NCBI GenBank assembly: GCA_030407085.1
Contig: CM059586.1
Span: 87,293,501 to 87,357,500, forward strand
Direction of reading: 5' to 3'
From: Trichopria drosophilae
Taxonomy: Eukaryota; Arthropoda; Insecta; Hymenoptera; Diapriidae
DNA: 64,000 nt
Positions within the stretch are counted from its first letter, which is position 1. Each line of letters starts with the position of its first letter. Below the pieces are notes generated by a model. It was not told the origin of the DNA and did no database searches. It saw only the letters and a program-made list of their open reading frames with translations. This document shows, piece after piece, positions 44,267 to 55,050 of the stretch. Made by a program: the position numbers and the translations under genes.

Positions 44267-44767
44267 TTAAGGGGCTTTTAAAGTGCTCGTCCGATAATGT
44301 AGGAATTTTCACTAAACCGCAAATAGAAAATGACTGAATCGATTTTTAAAAATTCGGACTCTGTAAGGCCAATTTTACTTAGTTCAGACGGTATCCTAGA
44401 AAATTCCAAGGAAATTAATTGAGAATTTTTGGAAATAAATAAAAATCACTTATTAAAAATGTCTGAATCAATTTGTCGAAATTCGGACTCTGTATGGGTG
44501 ATTCTAAATACTATATACGGTCAATTAACAAATTTCAAAGAAATTAATTAGAAATCGAACGAAAACTATTGGAAATAGGTTGATTTTTATTTTTATTCAG
44601 TAACTCTCGTATAATTTTTAATTAACTTCTTTGTTATTCTATAAGAGCCCGCATACATAAAGTAGAATTACCCTTACAATTTTGAAAAATCCATTCAGAC
44701 ATTTTTAATTTAAGGTTTTTCGTGAAATTTCCTACCTTACCAATGGAGCACTATAGAACCCCTTTAA
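44267..44767. mobile_element. TTAA-flanked MITE, GGNGGTTCTAAAG family, copy 3
   Basis: TTAAGGGGCTTTTAAAGTGC at the left, and GGAGCACTATAGAACCCCTT then TAA at the right. The interior carries two repeats of TTCGGACTCTGTA-GG. Confidence 0.65.
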
Positions 44768-45443
44768 GATTTAATTTTTAATAATAACTTTACATAAATG
44801 TACGATTAATTCGCAGTTATTATCAATTTTCAATCAATGTTATTGCATTTCATACAACTACTTCGACTAGGAAGAAATTTTAACTAAATAAACGGATTTT
44901 TCCTACTGTTGGTAAAGTAGGATTTTACGGATATTAAGTAAAATTCATTATCGGTTGATGATAAGTGAATCTTCTTTTTCATGAACTCGCTTAATGCTAA
45001 AAATACATAGAAATTAACTAATTTAATATTAAATCAGACATGATTTGTTTTATTTAGCTATAATAAACTATGTCCTTCAATGTACACAGAAAAATGTTTT
45101 CTCGGAAAAATTATCGAATTTTTTTAACGATAAAGACAACAGAACATCGATTGGCGTTATTGAACTTTCTAGAAACTTTACTGAAATTTCTCTAACGCTA
45201 TTCTCAAAATAAATGAAAAACGCTTTCCTTTCAAAACTAGTATATTTCGTAATTTTTTAAAGAAATTTATTAATTTTTATGAGAAATCATATTATTCTTT
45301 TAAAAAAATACTTTTACTACTCAAGTTGTTCATTTTATATCTAATTAGCTTTTATTTCGTATATATTGCGTTAAAAAATATGAAAAAGTCATGAAAGTGA
45401 GTTTTGGAGTTCTAGAAGCAGTTTAGAAACAATTTCGTCAACA
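44768..45443. other. AT-rich 5' flank of the tRNA gene
   Basis: No gene recognised. Confidence 0.4.
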
Positions 45444-45516
45444 GCCCCTGTGGCCTAATGGATAAGGCATCGGTCTCCTAAACCGGGGATTGTGGGTTCG
45501 AGTCCCACCAGGGGTA
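45444..45516 (+). tRNA. tRNA-Arg-CCT: tRNA-Arg (anticodon CCT)
   Basis: A 73-nt cloverleaf without intron. The acceptor GCCCCTG pairs with CAGGGGT (G-U at the first pair), with discriminator A. The D-arm/A box is TGGCCTAATGG, the anticodon stem TCGGT/ACCGG holds loop CTCCTAA with CCT at 45477-45479, and the T-arm/B box is GGTTCGAGTCC with stem GTGGG/CCCAC. A T9 run follows. It decodes AGG. All structural positions look intact, so it should be functional. Confidence 0.97.
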
Positions 45517-45520
45517 AACA

Positions 45521-45529
45521 TTTTTTTTT
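45521..45529 (+). terminator. RNA polymerase III T-run terminator
   Basis: Nine T residues start five bases after the tRNA discriminator base. Confidence 0.85.
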
Positions 45530-47124
45530 AATAATTTTTAGTCTACCATTATTAAAATATTGAATAATTTTTTATTGCAATACATTTTTCTAATGTAATT
45601 AATTTTAATAATTAAATCTTTACATTGAAAATGTTTATAACTTGAAAAATAATTAAAAAAGTACATTTATATAGTTCAAATTTTTATAATTAGTTGTAAC
45701 AATAATATTACACATTATTTGTAGTAAAAAATAAGTTTAGTATTTTATAATAATTAAAAGAAGTAATTTATTAGTATTGGTATTTAATTAGTATTATATC
45801 AATTATTTTATATTTAATATTTGATTGTATCGTAACTTCCAAACTATATGTAACTCATTTAATGAATATTTATACAATAGTTTAATTAATTTCATTGTTA
45901 CTATTTTTTGTCTTTAAAATATTTGAGATTTCGTTGTGAGTTTCCATTTGATTTTGTCACTGTTCCGATTAGTAAAAGTGACATTAAATACTTTGATTAA
46001 TACTAAGGGACAATTTACTTTATTCGTTTGTTATTATTAATTTCAAAGGTCTTAATCGATGCTTTATTAATGTCATAATATTAATTTCCTCAATTAATTT
46101 ATTTGTAATATCAATCGAAAGGATTAAAGACATGAACGTAAAATAAATTCAGTGTTAAATTTCCAACAAAAGTGGTTGAAATGGTGTAATTTTTATACGT
46201 TTACTAAAATATATCCCTATAGTCAAATTTTTATCATAAAAAAAGAATTTATTCCTTTTAAATATTCTAATATTTTTGTTTCTTAATCCAGAAGTTATTT
46301 AATTGAGGTTCGATATAAAAATATATATAGCAAATATCGAAGAGGTTTTAAAGTGAAGGAGTACAATTAATTTATGTGTGTAATTTCATTGCAGTTTAAG
46401 TTTCGAATCTTTTTGGTTTAGTTCGTTGCAAAGGCATTTTTGACATGATCTATTGCATAGTACTGATATTTCTTTTCAAATTAAGAGAAAATTGTGATTA
46501 TATGTAATTATTGCGTATTGTTTTCAATGATTGAAGGATGTGATAGTCACTTTTAAATTATTTATATACGTGTTTACATGTGATTTATTTTTGTAATGAT
46601 TATTATTTATCCACATATTTTTATTTATTTTGCAACTTGTTTTTATCTTGATATTTTTATAGATCATTTTTTTAAAATTTTTCATTGTTATCGACACTTT
46701 GTTGTATATATAGTACGTTGTATTATGTTCTACGTTATTTTTTAGCAGTCGGTTTACTGTATAAATGGTTATTTATTTTTTTTAATTTATTAATTTTTTC
46801 TTGTCTTAATATTAATGAATCTTTTGAACCGCAATAGTTTTTCTGGTAATATTATGTCCTGTAATATTTGTCCAGTAATATATTGAGTAATTTTGAGTAA
46901 TTTTCATTCATTCTTTCTCACAATATTTGTACATTTGGTATTATTACGATGACTCGAGTACGAAACATATTAAATTGTAAGAAGTTAAATTCTCACGTAA
47001 GTTCTACTTGGAACTTGTCTGTGAGAAATACAATATATATATATATACATGTGAATAATAGTATCAAAATATTAAAATAAATTGACAGAATATACATAAG
47101 TATAAGTGAAAAGTTATGACAGTC
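45530..47124. other. Very AT-rich stretch, no gene recognised
   Basis: Dominated by TTTATT/AATAAT; no repeat family or exon identified. Confidence 0.45.
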
Positions 47125-47290
47125 ATACCCGCAGTAAACTAAAATGAACAGAAAGATAAAAATACGAATTGAAATGAATTAAAACGCATGAAAATGATTA
47201 ATTGAATCCACTTTTTAATTCATTTTAATTCACTTGAATTCATTTCAATTCGTATTTTTAACTTTTTATTCGTTTTCGTTCACTGGGTAT
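47125..47290. mobile_element. 166-bp palindromic MITE, ATACCC...GGGTAT
   Basis: The left arm (ATACCCGCAGTAAACTAAAA, then TAAAAATACGAATTGAAATG, then AATT) is mirrored by the right arm AATTCATTTCAATTCGTATT, TTTAAC and GTTCACTGGGTAT. The middle repeats TTAATTCATTTTAATTCACT. Confidence 0.65.
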
Positions 47291-47344
47291 AAATTAAGCA
47301 AGAAATAGAAAAGCAAAAATTCATAACATTAAAGTTGTTTTGAA

Positions 47345-47952
47345 TCATTAACAATGAAGTGATGGCATAGATAGACTCCTGGATTTCTTTTCCAGTTATA
47401 GGGCTTGAGTGCCTTGTAAAAGAAGACGGTCTCTTATAATCTTGAAGAAAGTGCGTTTTCAGCTGTTCAGGAATCCTTCCCTTCTTGTATGTGAAGGTAG
47501 TGTGTTGAAAAAAGATGGTCCTACATAATCGTGAGCTCTTTGGCCAATAGTTGTTCTTCTTAATGGTGTTATGGCAATATATTGTAGATTAGGTCTAGTT
47601 GAACTTTGTCTTTGTTTAAACAGTAGTAAGTTATGTGATACATAGTAATGGATGGTCCTTGCTTGGTGCATTTTGTCTACGTTTAATGTCTTGGCTATGT
47701 TATAAAGTTCAGCTGTTGGAAATCTGTAGTTCTTTTTTAGTATAATTTTCAAAATTTTCCTATTGAAGATTTCTAGAGGTTTGATTGTGTTTTTGGTGGT
47801 AGTTTTCACACCGTATTATTGATGTGGTGATTTCATTTGAGGTGGTTATCTATTTCTAATCCCAGATATTTCGTTGTGTTGGTAATAGTTATTTGTTTGC
47901 ATGTTTTGCAGCCGAATTGAGTATGACAGGTAGATTCATGGATTATTAAAGA
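47345..47952 (-). mobile_element. Decayed LINE reverse transcriptase C-terminal fragment
   Basis: On minus the frame encodes the RT thumb-like motif TTKYLGLEIDNHLK, where the expected Trp codon of the LxW position is TGA. Further on it gives LYNIAKTLNVDKMHQARTIH and GQRAHDYVGPSFFNTLPSHT, the usual end of CR1/Jockey-type non-LTR polymerases. A +1 shift near 47465 restores the tail (IPEQLKTHFLQDYKRPSSF). Two stops and at least one frameshift show it is dead. No upstream palm domain is present. Confidence 0.75.
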
Positions 47953-48656
47953 TTATTGGAACGTAATATTTAAAAAAAATAATATTACGATTAAGTAATA
48001 ACACGTCACACATCCGTTTTACAGGACATGTAGAAGAAATAATTAAACACAGTAATTAACATTGAATAGGATAGATGTATCTTATTTATTCACATCGAAT
48101 TATACATATGTCGTTTGTTTTTGTTTGGTTCACTGAACAAGAAATGATGTATAAAGAAAATTAATTTCCATGCTGATAATCAAAACACACTTTTGCACTC
48201 TTATTGCATGCCAGTCGATTGAATCAGAAACACTTTAAAATTGGTCGTTTTTGTAAAGTTACTTAACGAGTTTACAAACACGATCAAAATTGCATTTCTA
48301 AAATTCTATACTTATCCAGAATATTAGTCATGCTATATACATCTCTCTTGATCTACATATAAGTCATTTGAACAATATTAAAAAAGCAATCTTATATAAT
48401 AATTAAGAATGACATCAATGGTATTGCCTCAGACTTCCTCATTCTTCTTTTACGATATAAACCACTGATTTTGATATTAATTTCTCCTAAATTATGACTA
48501 CTTAAATCGACCTAAGTATAACAATAAGGAACGATCTTAAAAGTTTACGATAAATATGAATATATCAACAATGTTTCTCAATGATAATATTCAAGAAAAA
48601 ATGTCATTTCACATTTTCTCCTTTTTTGCTTTCAGCATCTACGACACTGATATTCC
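47953..48656. other. 3' flank of the RRM gene, no gene recognised
   Basis: AT-rich with no supported feature; probably contains the 3'UTR of the gene to the right. Confidence 0.4.
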
Positions 48657-48878
48657 CTACTTTTGCGCATTCTGTTTCGCGTTCTTATTCCTTCGGAAAT
48701 TGCGTTTGTTGGTATCTTTCATGCCACCGGCAAGTTTTCCAGCTTTACGGAGGGCATGTAACTTTTTGTTTTTCGCAATTACGTCACCTTTCTTGTTAGC
48801 ATTCTTCGAACCGGAACTCGAGTACTGAACGTTCAGTTTCCTTCCGTTCAATATGGAATTGTGTAAGGATATGCCTTT
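48657..48878 (-). CDS. RRM gene exon 3 (end of RRM and basic tail)
   Basis: Acceptor TTCTACTTGCAG|AAAGGC. It encodes KGISLHNSILNGRKLNVQY, the last helix and strand of the RRM, then a Lys/Asn-rich tail to TAG at 48657-48659. Confidence 0.92.
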   Translation of the reverse strand, partial: KGISLHNSILNGRKLNVQYSSSGSKNANKKGDVIAKNKKLHALRKAGKLAGGMKDTNKRNFRRNKNAKQNAQK

Positions 48879-51487
48879 CTGCAAGTAGAAAACAGGTAAA
48901 TTAGCAATAGAATTTACATTTTACAATATCTTTTAAATTAACCCATTAACGCCAGAAATGACAATTTTTATACTTCATTTTCAATCAAGTATTTCGTATC
49001 AAAATCAAAGTTGAAAACAATTGAGAGGTGCGTAACCTACTGTTTTCGAGGTCGCTCTTCAAGATTCCGAGGTCGAAATTGAGTTTCAGTCATCAGAAAT
49101 TCCAATATGGCGCCGAATATGAAAAAAATTTTCAAAAAATTGGGAATTTTTTATACTTATCAATTTTTTTCAAGCTATTAGAATATTGGGATTCTATTGA
49201 AACTCTGAACAAAGGTCAACAAAATACTTCAATTTTAAGGAAAAATTTTACTTTTATACCCCACAACATTCTAACGACCTCAAAATGGCGTCCACAATGA
49301 AAATTTCTTTGAAAAATTTCTGGACGCTCTAACTCAAAAACTACGAACTTTTTAAAAAAAATGCCCAGAATGAAAAGTTCTTAAAATTCAGCAAGCAATA
49401 TAGTGGAATTTTTTCAACATTTTTTTATGACATTTTGAGACATTTTTTTTCAACATTTTTTTCGAAATTGTAATTTATTTACAAAAAATTCTGAAAAAAA
49501 TTTAGTGTATTCCCTGATGAATTCTAAGAGTTATTTGTTCTTTGCAATTTTTTTCGAAAAGTTGATAGTTTTCGAGGAAATGAATTTCAAATATTATAGT
49601 TTAGGATTTTTTCCCTCCAAAAACTATCAACTTTTTTATGACATTTTTCAAAATTTTTTTTCAAAATTTTCACAAAAATCTAAAAAAATTCCACTATATT
49701 TCTCGATTAATTCTAAAAACTTTTCATTCTTAGCATTTTTTTATAAAAGCATGTAGTTTTTAGTTAGAACGTTCAGAAATTTTTCAAAGAAATTTTCATT
49801 GTTGACGCAATTTTGAGGTCGTTACAATGATGTGGGGTATAAAAGTAAAATTTTTCCTTAAAATTGATGTATTTCGTTCACCTTTGTTCAGAGTTTTAAT
49901 AGAATCCCAATATTCTAATAGCTCGAAAAAAATTGCTAGAAATAAATAATTCCCAATTTTTTGGAATTTTTGTTAAAGTTCGACGCCATATTGGAATTCC
50001 TGATGGCTGAAACTCAATTTCGACCTCGGAATCTTGAAGAGCGACCCCAAAAACAGTAGGATACGCACCTCTCGATTGTTTTCAACTTTGATTTTGATAT
50101 GAAATACTTGATTGATAATGAAGTATAAAAAATGCCATTTCAGGCATTATTGGGTTAAATCTTACCTCATAATCGGTACTGTTGGTAAATTCAACATAAC
50201 CGAATCCACGATGATTGCTTGTATCAGATTTTGGAATTCGAACATTTTCAACATGTTCTACTTTCGTCAAAAAATGTTTCTTAATATCAACTGTCGTCGA
50301 ACTGTAAACAGATGAAAAATTTAAGTTTAATAATAATAATAATAATAGTTGTACGTCACATAATTTTTAATTTTTAAACGTTGAGTAAAAACTTACGTGT
50401 ATGGTAAATTTCCAACAAAGAGGACAAATCTCTTTTTCTTTTCTGCATTGTTTTGGTTTACTTTTTCTTTTTTATTATTAACTTCTTTTGATTTCTTTGA
50501 AGGTTTCTCAACAACCTTTTTTGTAGGTTTTTCTTCATCGCTTTCCTCTTCTTCCTCTTCGTCACTCTCTTCTTCTTCTTCTTCGTTATCACTACCAGCG
50601 TCATCGCTTTCGTTAACTTCCATTTCTTCTTCCTCGCTCTCTTCACCAACAGAATTTTCCTCATCTTCATCATTAGAGCTTTCAACAGTTTCATTTACGT
50701 CCTCTTCCTCGCTGGAATTGTCAACTTCGTCATTAGATTCATCTTCCTCTTCTTCGTCACTATCTTCAGGTTGTGGAACTTGAGGTTTATTTTGTTTCTT
50801 TTTAGGATTCGTTACTTGTTGAACGTTTTGCTTGGTTTTATCTTCACTGGCAGCATTTTTCCTGCTCTTCTTCATTCGTCGAATATATCTCTTCCGTTCC
50901 ACGGGAGACATAGCCTTCATCTGTTCTGGCGTGAGTCTGGGTAAAACTGTTTTGTTTCCCTGTTCAGGTGCAGATTCTTTTTTTTCAAGTATCGCTAACT
51001 TTTTCTTTAATATTCGTAACTTTCTTTTAGAAGTATTGGTCATTGTTTCACGACTTTCGATTTCTGCTATTTTCGACCTCAGTTCTTCAGGGGATGTTTG
51101 AGTAAATCCTACCTTTTGTTGCTCCTGATTTTCAGCACTTTTACTTTCAAATTTCTTCCTCAAGATTTCTTTCTTTTTCGCTACTTTCGCCGACAGTTCA
51201 ATAGTTTTCGCTTCCAAAAGCTTTTTCTTATTTAACAAGGCTCGAATAGTGTCTACTTTCTCCTCGGCAACAGCTCCAGATTTCAACTTTTTCATTTTCA
51301 TCATCTTTCCCTTCTTTTCTTTTTTTGATAATTTTTTAACTTCATTGTTAACTTCCTTCTTTGCTTCATTTTTTATTAACGCTTTCTTCGCTACCAATGC
51401 TTTTGGTAATTTCTTTTTTTCTACTTGTTTAAGCTTTTTACCGATAGGTTTCTCTGCAGTATTAACGTCTTCCAATGTTCTCTTCAT
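48657..51487 (-). CDS. Nucleolar-type RNA-binding protein, Lys/Glu-rich with one RRM (3 exons)
   Basis: Exons 51487-50397, 50301-50166 and 48878-48657 (minus) give 482 residues. Residues 1-220 are Lys-rich helices with AKKA/KKEKK patches; about 240-335 is a long Asp/Glu/Ser tract (DSDEEEEDESNDEVDNSSEE) followed by Lys-rich sequence. One RRM starts near 353 with RNP2 LFVGNL (356-361) and RNP1 RGFGYVEF (395-402); the tail is basic (KKLHALRKAGKLAGGMKDTN). Basic and acidic tracts plus an RRM resemble nucleolin-, Nop12- and RBM34-like pre-rRNA processing factors, so a nucleolar role in ribosome biogenesis is inferred; the exact ortholog is not settled. Junctions: AC|GTAAGT to CAG|TTCGAC (phase 2), GAG|GTAAGA to GCAG|AAAGGC (phase 0). 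Intron 2 is almost entirely a transposon. Confidence 0.92.
48938..50158. mobile_element. TTAA-flanked piggyBac-like element filling intron 2 of the RRM gene
   Basis: TTAACCCATTAACGCCAGAA at the left, and TTTCAGGCATTATTGGGTTA then A at the right. The inverted arms extend at least 160 bp through TTGAAAACAATTGAGAGGTG, CGCTCTTCAAGATTCCGAGG and TTCCAATATGGCG. The interior is low-complexity with a second internal palindrome (AAACTATCAACTTTTT). No transposase. Homologous to the elements at 35.8 and 38.2 kb. Confidence 0.9.
50166..50301 (-). CDS. RRM gene exon 2 (RRM core)
   Basis: Acceptor CTGTTTACAG|TTCGAC. It encodes TVDIKKHFLTKVEHVENVRI and the RNP1 motif RGFGYVEF. Donor GAG|GTAAGA. Confidence 0.93.
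50397..51487 (-). CDS. RRM gene exon 1 (start codon to RNP2)
   Basis: ATG at 51487 opens MKRTLEDVNTAEKPIGKKLK; upstream DNA (51.5-52.0 kb) gives no in-frame extension. It ends LFVGNLPY plus AC before GTAAGT. Confidence 0.92.
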
Positions 51488-52020
51488 GATGATATATTAG
51501 AAACTTTCTGTAAATAATATACAATATTAAATAACAGATGACGCACATTCATAAACTAAACATTTGTAGGCATTTGTACGATTATTTTCAAAAACCACAA
51601 AATGTGATATAAAATATATTTATATTGTTTATTGAAGACCGAACAATTTAATTTAGTTTTAATTAGTATATTGTGGTAAAAAACTTGTGCATTTATTCTC
51701 AATACTTTTTTATAAAATCAAATTTTAGCCTTATAAATGATGTCCTTAGAAGCGGTAAATGTACATGTAAACAGTACAGCATTAAGCACAATAATGAATT
51801 GAATCACACTGTAAAATGAGATAAATGAAACTTCTATTTTTTTTCTAAAATGCCGACAAACGAAATAAATCGAAATTAACGTACCAAAAATAAGTCCACG
51901 TGTGAAAGAGTAAAGGTAGATGAATGACTCCGAAATAAAGGAGGTTATGTCGGCAAAACGACGCTCGTGAAAGCGATGGCGACAACGCCGGTCGGCTCAG
52001 CGCCATCTTACGATTCTTAA
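51488..52020 (-). promoter_or_regulatory. 5' flank and promoter region of the RRM gene
   Basis: A GC-richer patch at 51940-52015 carries, on minus, TAAGATGGCG (52010-52001), the YY1/Pho-type core often found at housekeeping transcription starts, then GCTGAGCCGACCGGCGTTGT. No TATA box is in place. The leader between this patch and the ATG at 51487 may be transcribed 5'UTR. Confidence 0.45.
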
Positions 52021-52281
52021 TGCGAAGCTTTTAATAGTTCTCTACTATTGCTCCACCGGTAATAGGTATGATGGTAACATCATATAATAATCGATTGCCG
52101 ATGCTGCAGTGGCCAGTCGATAAGGCAGTAACCTGCACAAAAAAATGTAAGTAAAAAATTATTGTCGATGCTTAAAAATTCGGACTAACTAGCACTTTTT
52201 ACATTCATTGAATGTAATCTCATAAAAAATATCAAAGAAATTGGGTACCGGCCAAACATTTTGAAAACCCGATAATTTTAT

Positions 52282-52899
52282 TTAACCCTTAGAAGCACCA
52301 CCTCGATTTCTTTGATATTTGCTCATTTAAATTCTAGTTAACGCATTTAGATCAGTCTCTTTGCTATTTTCTATTACTATAGTGACAGAAGAATATATAA
52401 AAACAGTTATTACGGTATGATTGTTTATTATTTATGATTTATAAATAAACAAACATGAAAAAACACGATTTTTTTCGAAAGAATTCATTATTGACACTGT
52501 TTTTTAAGATAATCCCTTGAAATTTGGTATAATAGAATTTTAGATATCGCTGATGACGATAGCTATATTGGTTTTATGAAATTCAAAATGGCGGTCATCA
52601 TGATGTAAAAACGCACCAATTTAATGAATATTCATATTTTTGTCCGCCGCATTGAATCTGCCATTTTGAATGTTAAAAATCTGACACCGGATTCGTAATC
52701 AGCAACCCTGAAAACCCCCCAAGTAACAAGATACAGGATATTTCAATAGATTTTCATATTTTTGTCCGCCATATTGGATCAGCCGTTTTGAATTTTGAAA
52801 ATCTGTTTCCGGATTCGTAATCAGCGACCCAGAAAACCCTCACGTAGCAAATTTCAAGTCAATTCAACGTAAAGAAATATGTATGCTTCAAAGGGTTAA
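52282..52899. mobile_element. TTAA-flanked element with TGGCGG units
   Basis: TTAACCCTTAGAAGCACC at the left is mirrored by ATGCTTCAAAGGGTTAA at the right. Inside are one forward-strand motif (AATTCAAAATGGCGGTCATC, 52580) and two reverse units (CCGCCGCATTGAATCTGCCA at 52645 and CCGCCATATTGGATCAGCCG at 52767), about 121 bp apart. Confidence 0.65.
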
Positions 52900-52959
52900 G
52901 AACTCTTAATCAGTTCCCAATAATTTTTTTTTACATATTTTAGAAGTTTACATTATAAT

Positions 52960-53330
52960 AGATGCACAGAGTATACTTGAGCTTTTGAGGTCGCTGATTA
53001 CGATTCCGGTGCCAGATTTTCAAAATTCAAAATGGCGAATCCAATATGGCCGACCATTAATTGTAAAGATAATGAATTTGGCTAATATTTGGTATATGCA
53101 GGTTTCGGAGGTGCTGATTACGAATCCATCGTCAGATTTTCAAAATTCCAAATGGCGGATGCAATATGGCCGACCATAAATTGTAAAGATAATGAATTTG
53201 GCTAATATTTGGTATATGCAGGTTTCGGAGGTCGCTGATTACGAATTCGGTGTCAGATTTTCGAAATTCGAAATGGCAGATGCAATATGACGGACAAAAA
53301 TTGTGGGAAATCATAATTTTGTCAAATTTT
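52960..53330 (+). repeat. Three tandem ~121-124-bp TGGCGG units, forward
   Basis: Units begin GAGGTCGCTGATTACGATTC (52987), GAGGTGCTGATTACGAATCC (53108) and GAGGTCGCTGATTACGAATT (53229). The first two contain TCAAAATTC(A/C)AAATGGCG then AATATGGCCGACCAT, and AATTTGGCTAATATTTGGTA links the units. They are nearly identical, so this array is recent. Confidence 0.88.
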
Positions 53331-53685
53331 TAAATAAAAAATGGCAGAGTTAATATAGCGAACAAACATTAAAATAAAAATGTTTTTACTTTTGGTGATT
53401 TTGGAGTATTTGATCACAAATCATTGAAATAATCCAAATTTTTATTAAAATTCATTTATGTTAGACTCCTTATTGTTTAGGTTTGTATATTCTTTCTACT
53501 GCACGGCAACTACTCTCACAAACGAATGGTGGCGTGGCAGTTGAAGTCTCCATTTTTTTAGATTTTTATAATTTTTGGTTATATTTCGAAGACTTTTAAT
53601 ATTTTTTTTTTATAGTTTTAAGATTTCTTTTATATTTATAAAACATTACATTTGAGATACGTTTATATCTGTTAAATTTTTTATT

Positions 53686-54050
53686 TTAGCAAGTATGAAA
53701 TTTTTCAAAGTAATTTTTACCTGTACTTAGACACAGTGGTGCGTCGCAAATTTTACAGTACCATGTAGTTTTCATTTGATGATCTTTACTACTGTATAGT
53801 GTACACCGACGCCGTTTTTTCTCTGGCAATAATACAGGCAGATGAAGATCTGAACTGTATCTCTTTTCATGCGAAACAGACGGTTTGTGACAGTTTATGG
53901 GAGTTGACTAATCTTTACGACTTAATTTTATAGGGCGAATGGAATCAAGCAATGAGTCTACAATCTGTAACTTAACATTTTTCAAAAGTGCAGTTAAATA
54001 GCTGAAAAAAGCAAAAACTGTATAAAATAAGTTGTACAAAATTCGCACAA
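53686..54050 (-). pseudogene. piggyBac transposase C-terminal remnant
   Basis: One minus-strand frame reads ILYNLFYTVFAFFSYLTALL, then DSLLDSIRPIKLSRKD, a TAG (53908-53910), and continues in frame as a basic KKRRRC stretch and a Cys-rich end: TTWYCKICDAPLCLSTGKNY followed by FEKFHTC and TAA. CxxC, PLC and F-KFHT match the zinc-binding C-terminal domain of piggyBac-type transposases. The catalytic DDD domain is missing, replaced upstream by TGGCGG-unit sequence. A dead copy. Confidence 0.75.
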
Positions 54051-54054
54051 TGTT

Positions 54055-54360
54055 AGATGCACCGGATTCGTAATCAGCTACCTCCAAAACCCTTAGATAC
54101 CAAATATTAGCCAAATTCATTATCTTTCAAATCTTTGGTCGGCCATATTGGATCCGCCATTTTGAATTTTGAAAATCTGACACCGGATTCGTAAATAATC
54201 AGCGACATCAGAAATCCCTATATACCAAATATTACACAAAATCATAATTTTTCAAAATTGTTGTCGACCATATTGGATTCGTCATTTTGAATTTTGAAAA
54301 TCTGACACCGGATTCGTAATCAGGGACGTCAAAAATTCCGACATACCAAATTTTAAATAA
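54055..54360 (-). repeat. Two to three TGGCGG units, reverse orientation
   Basis: CGGCCATATTGGATCCGCCA (54143) and CGACCATATTGGATTCGTCA (54267), each followed by TTTTGAATTTTGAAAATCTG, ACACCGGATTCGTAATCAG and a CCAAATATTA-type linker. They mirror the forward array at 52.96-53.33 kb around the transposase remnant. Confidence 0.85.
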
Positions 54361-54574
54361 TAATAGCGATTAGTTCTTCCTGATATGAATTTCTTTTGAA
54401 AATTATGCCTTTTTTTGGTGCTAATTTGTTATTAACAATAATTATTTTTAATAATTTTGCAAAATTATTTTTTTTTAACAAAAATCGCATCGAAATCGAT
54501 AACTATCTGTTCACAAACCTTAAACAATCGATAGCATCTAGGTGGGGTAGTGGTTTATGCTGTGAATGAAAGGG

Positions 54575-54962
54575 TTAAGGGGGTTCTAAAGTGGTCCGCC
54601 AGTAAAGTACGAAATTTCACTAATAAACCTAAATAAAAGATGACTGAATAACATTTTCAAAATCCCGGCTCTGCAAAGGCAATTCCCATTACTTTACACG
54701 CGGTTTTCTAGAAAATACCAAAGACATTAATTAAGAATTTACCGAGAATTTTGGGAAATAAACAAAAAGCATTTATTTCCGAAAACTCTCAGTCAGTTCT
54801 CGATTAATTTCTTTGACATTTTCTAGAATACCGTCAATAGTAATTAGAATTGCCTTTACACAGCCTGAATTTTGAAAAAAAAAAACGGTTCAGTCATTTT
54901 TTATTTACGATTTTTGGTGAAAATGTCTACCATATCTGCAGAGTACTTTAGAACCCCCTTAA
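54575..54962. mobile_element. TTAA-flanked MITE, GGNGGTTCTAAAG family, copy 4
   Basis: TTAAGGGGGTTCTAAAGTGG at the left is mirrored by GAGTACTTTAGAACCCCCTT then AA. The TTAA on its left is directly preceded by AGGG, the kind of end the neighbouring TGGCGG elements have. Confidence 0.8.
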
Positions 54963-55050
54963 CTCAATAATCTTATATTTTAAAATCAGAAAGAAAGTAT
55001 CTAGTAAAACATATGTATACACGTTCATTTTTGCACCCAGAATCCAAATA

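Noticed and set aside
50397..50783. Plus-strand Ser/Phe-rich frame of 128 codons
   Set aside because: It is the complement of the Asp/Glu/Lys-rich exon 1 of the RRM gene (GAA/GAT codons read as TTC/ATC/TCT).
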